Shown: piece after piece, positions 15,501 to 20,182 of the stretch
Position numbering within the stretch: the first letter of the stretch is position 1
Layout: the number at the start of each line of letters is the position of its first letter
Assembly: GCA_964342695.1 (NCBI GenBank)
Contig: CAYFFV010000027.1
Location: 1-20,182, forward strand
DNA: 20,182 nucleotides
Source of the DNA: CAYFFV01 sp964342695
GTDB lineage: Bacteria; Acidobacteriota; Vicinamibacteria; Vicinamibacterales; UBA8438
Direction: 5' to 3'
Made by a program: the position numbers and the translations under genes
The notes under the pieces: generated by a model
What the model was told of the DNA's origin: nothing
What the model saw: the letters and a program-made list of their open reading frames with translations, nothing else
Database searches by the model: none

Positions 15501-16462
15501 GCTGTGGAGTGGTAAATGTCTTCCGAGAAGACCCTCCAAGAATTTAAGTTAGGATGTTGCCCCCTCCACACGAGTCCGCCTGAAATTAGTATCCCTGTTA
15601 AAACTGCTCCCAAAGACATAACCGTCTGCCTAATGCTCCGGGTGTCTCGAAGCCTAGTGGTAAGAATTAGAGTAGAAAGCAAAAAGAAGAATGATAAAAG
15701 TCCAAGACTTGTAAAACGGACGTTGTCTCGATGATGTTGTCTTTTAAGATTAATTTCATCGTCAGAAACATGAGCCCATAATTTAATTTCATTGTTCGAG
15801 CCAGTGAGAGGAAAAGAATGGAACGTTTCTTGGGAACCTTGAAAGTGCTCCGACTTAGTGAGGTGTACGTCTAGATCGCTCTCGGGTAATTGATAGATTC
15901 CCGGTGAAAGTGTTGAACTTATAAGGCCAGTAGAGACCAGATTCCACTCTGTGGCGACAGTTCCAATCGGTGCCGGTGTAGCCTTCTCGTTTTCTCTGGA
16001 GGCGAATACGGGTTCTAGGTTGGCCACAGTGAGTCCTGGAGCTCCATCGACAAGAAAGATCTGATTATCCTGGGAGAAGTTTAGAGGAGTCAGTTTTGAA
16101 GGCCTTCCGGCCCATGCGACTGCTCTGTGTTCTGTGTCGTAAACAGTAATTGAAATGTCTTGAGTCAGGTAGGCGTCAACGGTGCTTCGGTATTTTTCAA
16201 AAAGAGGCTGGAGAGAAGGTTCCTTACCTGTGAGTACTCTATGGGTCAGACGGTCTTGAGAGAGTTCGGATGAAATAGATTGGATTAGGTTGATTTGACT
16301 TTGAAAATGTTTGGCGAGCTCTGACTGGTATTCCTGAACCAGTTCAAAATTTGAATCAGAGAAAATACTTCGCTCAAGAAGACAGCCGACACCTTGAACG
16401 CTCAGAATTCCGCCGAGAATTATGCAGGCAAGACGAGAAAGAAATCCAAATGATGAATTCAT
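12524..16462 (-). CDS. Very large multi-pass membrane sensor histidine kinase (NtrY-like C-terminus)
   Basis: The 1312-residue product is a sensor kinase. About twelve hydrophobic helices are visible: 8-28, then eight or so between 252 and 525 with a CACHE-sized extracytoplasmic stretch (29-250) before them, a second external stretch (about 530-795), helices near 796-818 and 842-862, a third loop, and a last helix at 1011-1029. A HAMP domain follows (about 1030-1080, AERIADPLKRL). The kinase core has His1104 in ARQVAHEIKNPLTPVQLSAE, N box with Asn1221 in NVIDNALHAM, and G boxes DTGVGV (1249-1254) and GTGLGMAIAKRN (1273-1284). The core resembles NtrY. Its ATG overlaps the stop of the propeller gene (ATGA). 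No receiver protein is encoded in the window, so its partner is unknown. Confidence 0.92.
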   Translation of the reverse strand: MNSSFGFLSRLACIILGGILSVQGVGCLLERSIFSDSNFELVQEYQSELAKHFQSQINLIQSISSELSQDRLTHRVLTGKEPSLQPLFEKYRSTVDAYLTQDISITVYDTEHRAVAWAGRPSKLTPLNFSQDNQIFLVDGAPGLTVANLEPVFASRENEKATPAPIGTVATEWNLVSTGLISSTLSPGIYQLPESDLDVHLTKSEHFQGSQETFHSFPLTGSNNEIKLWAHVSDDEINLKRQHHRDNVRFTSLGLLSFFFLLSTLILTTRLRDTRSIRQTVMSLGAVLTGILISGGLVWRGQHPNLNSWRVFSEDIYHSTAFPDLLRSPADLLLLAVFFALAISASCTFLNLLRRTTSFIMPTSHRLRRFLISLCGGTFLAMVIGGLHFIVQDTITSSPVDFLHTSLAPWDSGRLSLLLSLSILVIGAGLVSVYALVLTTSVTTPIRPLGDFYLGHATAWMLPTLGYLILSGTSLVPHLSFPVGIITISFLSNRIVSTYQAGSQTSRILTIFTATVAPTLLFYPSLWAHSHDIKKEFVQADYSEQASNYPTYLQNELALALSDIDVVASRATSALVIATTTAGSVNSDRAFDLWSQTRLARVRLTSAIELYDSRGRLNSRFALNFPEYTDDTRDWIASSCDWEIFGEVVPFGSTERRTLHAERNLCRPDDPFSESLGSVVVHLALDYSALPFISRENPYNNLIGGAPSSSSDGLTGQDVELAIYGWGLRPIFTSGSNAWSLDDSLISQVQASRKPFWTRLQKSGRTYELFITNNRSGIYLLGFPSFDIFDHLVRCAELVALVGAVFLVFLAASILFSPWLPISNRFGNILIKEIRTSFYKRLFLAFVAATIIPLLALAISIRSYFTTQLREEVELEAARTAAIAKGVIEESVTFQQASDDSPTQINDDLLVFLSQVLDQDVNIFAGAELLATSERDLFASGLLPTRTLADVYVEVALNNNSNYVIENDFGGEAYLIAATQINASGRDAILTVPLASRQEQIETQIADIDRRILLGLTFFILLGAASGFYMAERIADPLKRLTRATKRISKGNFSPADIGRTSDEFQRLVEDFNQMAKDLKSQQGAMEKTHRLEAWAEMARQVAHEIKNPLTPVQLSAEHLVRVNRDRGEPLSPELQKCVDSILSQVAILRQISSEFSNYASTPRVEIISIDVPTLLDEVLEPYLLGLAGRINVTKNVTPALPRLLADKTLLSRALVNVIDNALHAMPVKGSLDLSATKSDGHLKIVIRDTGVGVDTKTLKKIFEPYFSTKVSGTGLGMAIAKRNTELSGGKIFLESTLGRGTTVTFQLPCDL

Positions 16463-17760
16463 ATCGGGTCAAAGGGAAAGATGTCTGATGAAACGGGCAC
16501 TGGGTTGATTCGCTCAAATGGGGCTAGCCCATACAATTCGTCAACCGCAATTAATTCGGGGCGCGGTAAAAAGGGGTCTGGTGGAAATTCAAATAGAAAC
16601 ATCATTGGTCCTTTAGCCGCGTGAAAACCCAAGAGTGTGCCGTCAGTTAAAAGAATTGCCATTTTTACTGAGTGATTCTCTGATGAAGTCGGAAGCATTG
16701 GTGGTGCGGCGAGTTCGCCGTCGAGTCGCATTCGGTTGGCCCCTTGTCCAGTGGTGTTATGGTACGAGCGAAGAATCGTTGTCACCCCCGTTACAAATAC
16801 ATATTCTTCAAATATTAACGGGGATGCCCGTGGGCGAAGATTTAATGGTCTTCGCCATTGCTGGACCCCGGACTGTCTATCGAGAGCCCAAAGCATGTTG
16901 TCGAGAGAGACAAAGTAGACATTTTCTTCATCGACGGCGGGTTGTCCGACGATGTCCCCGCCTGTTCTCCATCGCCATTCCACTCTTCCGCTTGAAAGCG
17001 AGAGACGATAGAAAAAATTGTCATCAGCCCCGACGAAGATGCTGTCGAGCGCAAGGGGTTTCTGAGGGTTTCCGGCAAGCTGGGAGGTCCAGAGCTCTTC
17101 CCCTGTCTGAATATCAAGTGCTAAGAGTGTGGCATTCGAGGTTGGGATATAGAGAGATGTTCCGGCGAGTGTGGGCTGTACGGTAACTGTTGCTCCTGTG
17201 GATTGGCGCCAGACAATTCGTCCATCTGATGAACGGAGGGCGAAGAGTTCGTTGTTTGCGGTTGCGACAATGACCCAGCCACCCCGTTGGAGGGGTGGTG
17301 CAGAAATATCCGAGGAAAACTCAAGTTTCCAGGTAGTACTTCCGCTGCTCGTAGATATTGCAAGTAAAGCCCTCGTGGTCGCCAAAAAGACATTAGCCCC
17401 ATCCGAGACGGGCTGATGGGAGGACGGCCAAGGTAGGCTCCAGAGGAGTTTGCCATCAGATAGGTTGATTGCGTGCGTAGAATCATCGAGTGATATATAC
17501 ACGCGGTCGTTATCGTGACCTGGAAAGGTGGCGGGGGCGGCCGATAATTTGTGTGTCCACGCTTTTTCAACGGGAAACAGTGTAGGGTTTTGAATAGGTC
17601 CAATGAACGCAGCGTCTGTTTGGGCAAAAAGAGTAGGTAAACTTAAGAGGACGAGAAACACAAGAGTATTAAAGAATAGCTGGTTCGCACTTAATCCTAG
17701 TTTCTGATGCTTGATAGTTTCGGAATGTCGCACAACGTTATAATATCGGGATTTGGACAT
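16459..17760 (-). CDS. Exported PQQ-like beta-propeller protein
   Basis: The 433-residue product has a hydrophobic segment (about 29-45) ending in LFAQT, consistent with a signal peptide or anchor, then repeated blades with the pattern of the PQQ/BamB-type propeller. LxALDxxxGxxxW-like units recur: THAINLSDGKLLWSLPW, LLAISTSSGSTTWKLEF, LFALRSSDGRIVWRQS, LLALDIQTGEELWTSQL, FYRLSLSSGRVEWRWR and LWALDRQSGVQQWRRP. No PQQ-dehydrogenase catalytic residues are apparent, so a binding or scaffold role is likelier. The N-terminus before the signal is long (28 residues); GTG at codon 10 (17733) is an alternative start. Overlap of its stop with the kinase start suggests the two work together, perhaps as ligand-sensing accessory and kinase. 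The propeller assignment is firm; the role is inferred. Confidence 0.88.
   Translation of the reverse strand: MSKSRYYNVVRHSETIKHQKLGLSANQLFFNTLVFLVLLSLPTLFAQTDAAFIGPIQNPTLFPVEKAWTHKLSAAPATFPGHDNDRVYISLDDSTHAINLSDGKLLWSLPWPSSHQPVSDGANVFLATTRALLAISTSSGSTTWKLEFSSDISAPPLQRGGWVIVATANNELFALRSSDGRIVWRQSTGATVTVQPTLAGTSLYIPTSNATLLALDIQTGEELWTSQLAGNPQKPLALDSIFVGADDNFFYRLSLSSGRVEWRWRTGGDIVGQPAVDEENVYFVSLDNMLWALDRQSGVQQWRRPLNLRPRASPLIFEEYVFVTGVTTILRSYHNTTGQGANRMRLDGELAAPPMLPTSSENHSVKMAILLTDGTLLGFHAAKGPMMFLFEFPPDPFLPRPELIAVDELYGLAPFERINPVPVSSDIFPFDPI
17739..17744 (+). promoter_or_regulatory. guaA: Candidate -10 element for guaA
   Basis: A perfect TATAAT lies 55 bases before the guaA GTG, implying a leader of roughly 48 bases. 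No good -35 is found at 16-18 bases; TTGATA at 17711-17716 is too far. The element falls inside the annotated start of the divergent propeller gene, so either the promoter overlaps that gene or the propeller starts further in. Confidence 0.35.
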
Positions 17761-17798
17761 AGAATCTGTTTGCTTCTTTGTAAAGAGGGTCTTTTAGC

Positions 17799-19334
17799 GT
17801 GCATCAGACAATATTAATTCTTGATTTTGGATCCCAATATACACAGCTGATAGCTCGACGTTTGCGGGAGTTGTCTGTGTATACCGAAATACTTCCGTTC
17901 AACACGTCTCTCGAGGAAATGAACAAACGAAATCTAGCTGGTTTGATTTTGTCGGGAGGACCATCCAGTGTCGCGGATATAAATGCGCCACATTGCGATC
18001 CGGATGTGTTGAATTTGGACGTTCCTATCCTTGGTATCTGCTATGGGATGCAAGAGATGGCCCATTTGCTTGGGGGTAGCGTGGAAAGGGCCCCAGAGCG
18101 AGAGTATGGACACGCCACGCTGACAACATGCAATGAAGGTCTTCTTTTTAAGGGAATATCTTCAAAGCTGCAGGTTTGGGCGAGTCATGGAGATCTTGTG
18201 TCAACGCCGCCTCCTGGATTTTCTGTGACGGCAACGAGTAAGAATGCACCTGTAGTAGCAATGGAAAATGCTGCTTCACAGAGATTCGGACTGCTTTTTC
18301 ATCCAGAGGTGGGCCATACAGATCGAGGCAATGAAATACTTAAAAATTTTTCCCTTGGGATCTGTGGATGTATTGGAGACTGGACGATTAAATCTTTTGT
18401 CGACGAAGTAACTGGGCGCATTAAAAACCGGGTTGGCGATTCGGGACGTGTCTTGTGTGGGCTTAGTGGAGGCGTTGACTCAACGGTGACTGCTCTGCTA
18501 ATTCATCGCGCAATCGGCGACCGGCTGACGTGTGTGTTTGTCGATAATGGTCTACTGAGAATGAATGAGCGCGAACAAGTTGAGAACCGATTTAAGAAGT
18601 TAGATCTCCAGTTAGTTGTTGAAGACGCTACAGACTTGTTTCTGGAGAGATTGTCAGGGGTTACAGATCCTGAGCGGAAGAGAAAGATCATTGGTGCAAC
18701 ATTTATTGATGTGTTTGAATCTTCTGCAACGCGACATGGTCCTTATAATTTTTTGGCGCAAGGCACGCTATATCCTGATGTTATTGAAAGCGTCTCAGTC
18801 GTGGGCCCTTCCTCCGCTATTAAAAGTCATCACAATGTAGGTGGCCTGCCGAGTTCTCTTTCGTTTGAGCTCGTAGAACCTCTTCGGGAGTTATTCAAGG
18901 ATGAAGTGCGAGAGGTCGGGAAAGCTCTTGGGCTCGACTCTGAATTCGTGTGGCGACAACCCTTTCCAGGGCCAGGCTTGGCTGTTCGTATCTTAGGTAA
19001 AGTTGATGGAGAGCGAACGGCGCTGTTGCGTGAGGCCGACGCTATCGTCTCTCAAGAGATAAAGAGGGCCGAGTTATATCGAGAGGTGTGGCAGTCGTTT
19101 GCAGTGCTGTTGCCGATTAGGAGTGTAGGTGTGATGGGTGACGAGCGGACGTACGAGTACACCATTGCTATACGAGCCGTTGAGAGCGCGGATGGAATGA
19201 CGGCTGATTGGGCACGTCTCCCTCATGATTTACTTGCGAGTATGTCTTCAAGGATTGTGAACGAGGTAAAGGGTGTTAATAGAGTGGTTTACGATATCAG
19301 CTCAAAGCCACCGTCTACGATTGAGTGGGAGTGA
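17799..19334 (+). CDS. guaA: GMP synthase (glutamine-hydrolysing)
   Basis: GuaA converts XMP to GMP using ATP and glutamine, the final step of guanine nucleotide synthesis. The 511 residues contain both halves. The class I glutamine amidotransferase has Cys81 in GICYGMQEM, and His168/Glu170 in FHPEVGHT. The ATP pyrophosphatase has the P-loop LSGGVDST (222-229), then the XMP-binding and dimerisation region with GPYNFLAQGTLYPDVIES, KSHHNVGGLP and RQPFPGPGLAVRILG, and the C-terminal KPPSTIEWE. GTG 17799 is preceded by AGAGGG at nine bases. Its upstream neighbour is divergent with only 38 bases between starts. No riboswitch is evident in the short leader. Confidence 0.98.
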   Translation: MHQTILILDFGSQYTQLIARRLRELSVYTEILPFNTSLEEMNKRNLAGLILSGGPSSVADINAPHCDPDVLNLDVPILGICYGMQEMAHLLGGSVERAPEREYGHATLTTCNEGLLFKGISSKLQVWASHGDLVSTPPPGFSVTATSKNAPVVAMENAASQRFGLLFHPEVGHTDRGNEILKNFSLGICGCIGDWTIKSFVDEVTGRIKNRVGDSGRVLCGLSGGVDSTVTALLIHRAIGDRLTCVFVDNGLLRMNEREQVENRFKKLDLQLVVEDATDLFLERLSGVTDPERKRKIIGATFIDVFESSATRHGPYNFLAQGTLYPDVIESVSVVGPSSAIKSHHNVGGLPSSLSFELVEPLRELFKDEVREVGKALGLDSEFVWRQPFPGPGLAVRILGKVDGERTALLREADAIVSQEIKRAELYREVWQSFAVLLPIRSVGVMGDERTYEYTIAIRAVESADGMTADWARLPHDLLASMSSRIVNEVKGVNRVVYDISSKPPSTIEWE

Positions 19335-19452
19335 CGGCAGGCTCTGAAACCCTTGTACTAAAATTACTTATGCCAAGGCGTTTCTGCGTTTATAGTGGCA
19401 AGAGAAGAAACAAACAGTTAAAAAGTTTGATTAGCAGGATTGGAAATACTGA

Positions 19453-19752
19453 TTTATCTCTGTGAGAAGATCGCGTGACTTTGATGAGCGCGGTGCGAGG
19501 GCGGATTTATTTCGGACGACTGAATTGGTGTTTAGCGATTTGATAGTCGTGGAGAGCGATATAGAAGGGTTCGAGTCAGATCTTTTTAAGACAAATACGG
19601 AGTGAAGTGATGAGTGCGGAGTGCTGATTATTGAGTTGCATGATTGGAGGTTTTCTGGTTCGGCGAACAGCCAGACGTTTATTAAGAGTATCAGTGGGCG
19701 AAAGAGAGATTTTGTATTTAAAGGTGAGAATGTTTTTTCAATTCGAAATTGA
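19453..19752 (+). pseudogene. Remnant of an FkbM-family methyltransferase, C-terminal part with internal stop
   Basis: One reading frame through this spacer gives a recognisable C-terminal part of an FkbM-type SAM-dependent methyltransferase. SDIEGFESDLFKTNTE (19555-19602) matches the usual KIDIEGFE.DLF block, and GVLIIELHDWRFSGSANSQ (19618-19674) with RDFVFKGENVFSIRN up to the stop at 19750-19752 matches the usual IIELHDWLxPGSANSxxFLKAI and GENVxSIR ending. The frame is broken by TGA at 19603-19605, where homologues carry Trp (NTEW). The SAM-binding N-terminal half is absent: the frame is closed by TGA at 19450-19452, and 19335-19452 holds only an unrecognised 31-codon ORF (19370-19465). The family comparison is from memory. 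It is either a decayed gene or a sequence error plus truncation. Confidence 0.7.
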
Positions 19753-19869
19753 GCTCAATGAGAATGGAGAGGGCACTCGGCGTTCCGTTCGAGTCGTTCG
19801 GAAGGTTCGTAGGAGTGAACTTTGGTTTCATGGACAGAAATAATTTTATAGAAATCCTTTTTTAAAACT

Positions 19870-20182
19870 ATGGCTTCTGATTTTGTACACCTGCACTTAC
19901 ACACCGAATTTTCACTTTTAGATGGTGCCTGTCGCATAGGAGAAATGTTAGACGAGGCGGTGCGGCTGAAGATGCCAGCTGTGGCCGTAACAGAACATGG
20001 CAATCTTTTTTCCGCGGTTTCGTTTCATGATCAAGCGCGAAAGCGTGGTATCAAACCGATTCTTGGGTGCGAGGTATATGTCGCAAATGGCAGTCGGTTG
20101 ACTAAGACCGGTACACCCGGTGAAACAGCGAACCACCTCGTGCTGTTCCAGTTCCAAATAAATATTTCATATCAAAGCGACT
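19870..20182 (+). CDS. dnaE: DNA polymerase III alpha subunit, N-terminal part (runs off the window)
   Basis: DnaE is the replicative polymerase catalytic subunit. The first 104 codons show the PHP-domain start: FVHLHLHTEFSLLDGACRI (5-23), AVAVTEHGNLFSAVSFHDQA and GIKPILGCEVYVA, then TGETANHLVLF-like sequence, all typical of bacterial DnaE. The His-rich HLHLHT segment is the conserved PHP motif. ATG 19870 is the natural start by homology although no Shine-Dalgarno is visible in the A/T-rich leader. From about codon 93 (after NHLVL) the sequence departs from the family, reading FQFQINISYQSD where a KNxxGYxNLxKL-like block is expected. This is at the window's last ~37 bases and may be an assembly-edge error. 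Confidence 0.93.
   Translation, partial: MASDFVHLHLHTEFSLLDGACRIGEMLDEAVRLKMPAVAVTEHGNLFSAVSFHDQARKRGIKPILGCEVYVANGSRLTKTGTPGETANHLVLFQFQINISYQSD

Noticed and set aside
16635..17186. 183-codon open frame on the + strand, opposite the propeller gene
   Set aside because: The product is Arg- and Cys-rich without recognisable motifs, and the minus-strand frame encodes clear propeller blades.
19603..19605. TGA read as Trp (or selenocysteine) in the methyltransferase frame
   Set aside because: TGA serves as the normal stop for guaA, the histidine kinase and the propeller gene here, no SECIS-like hairpin is evident, and the N-terminal half of the gene is missing anyway. A pseudogene is simpler.
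19631..19843. 70-codon open frame before dnaE
   Set aside because: It starts at a TTG without a ribosome binding site and overlaps, in another frame, the FkbM remnant whose residues match a known family. The product is Arg-rich and unrecognised.

Overview
The window is a 20.2 kb piece of a bacterial chromosome of moderate G+C. It is densely packed with mostly housekeeping genes. The gene content suggests an Acidobacteriota member, possibly Vicinamibacteria-like: a secreted protein with the WGDPDIQGIW signature typical of families expanded there, a VWA protein with C-terminal membrane helices, an NtrY-like kinase encoded with a PQQ-type propeller, and a bacterial deoxyhypusine-synthase-like protein. 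That placement is an inference from remembered families, not from a search. Its end inside dnaE, with a non-matching tail, looks like a contig edge.

Layout. 1-390 (+) is the 3' end of a VWA-domain membrane protein. 391-702 holds no clear gene but has nested inverted repeats and a small unassigned frame. coaX (703-1509) is followed by tRNA-Arg(CCT) (1553-1629). A secreted protein of unknown function (1675-2700) comes next. A TPR membrane protein, N-carbamoylputrescine amidase and agmatine deiminase run from 2779 to 5599 on the + strand. Facing them on the - strand is mutS followed directly by a DHS-like gene (9341 down to 5604). From 9432 rightward on the + strand are tsaB, a rimI-like gene, a DUF465 small protein, psd and pssA (to 12541). 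On the - strand from 17760 down to 12524 are a PQQ-like propeller protein and a 1312-residue membrane histidine kinase whose frames overlap by ATGA. guaA (17799-19334) is transcribed divergently from that pair. A broken FkbM-type methyltransferase remnant (19453-19752) precedes the start of dnaE (19870 to the end).

Functional themes. Agmatine is converted to putrescine by the two enzymes at 3533-5599, and the facing DHS-like enzyme could use putrescine to make homospermidine or a related polyamine. tsaB and the rimI-like gene serve t6A formation and protein N-acetylation. psd and pssA form the phosphatidylserine to phosphatidylethanolamine branch. The propeller and kinase look like one envelope-sensing unit without a response regulator in view.

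I see no CRISPR array, insertion sequence, prophage or obvious defence system. The more interesting items are the polyamine locus, the propeller/kinase pair, the structured 391-702 spacer and the decayed methyltransferase.
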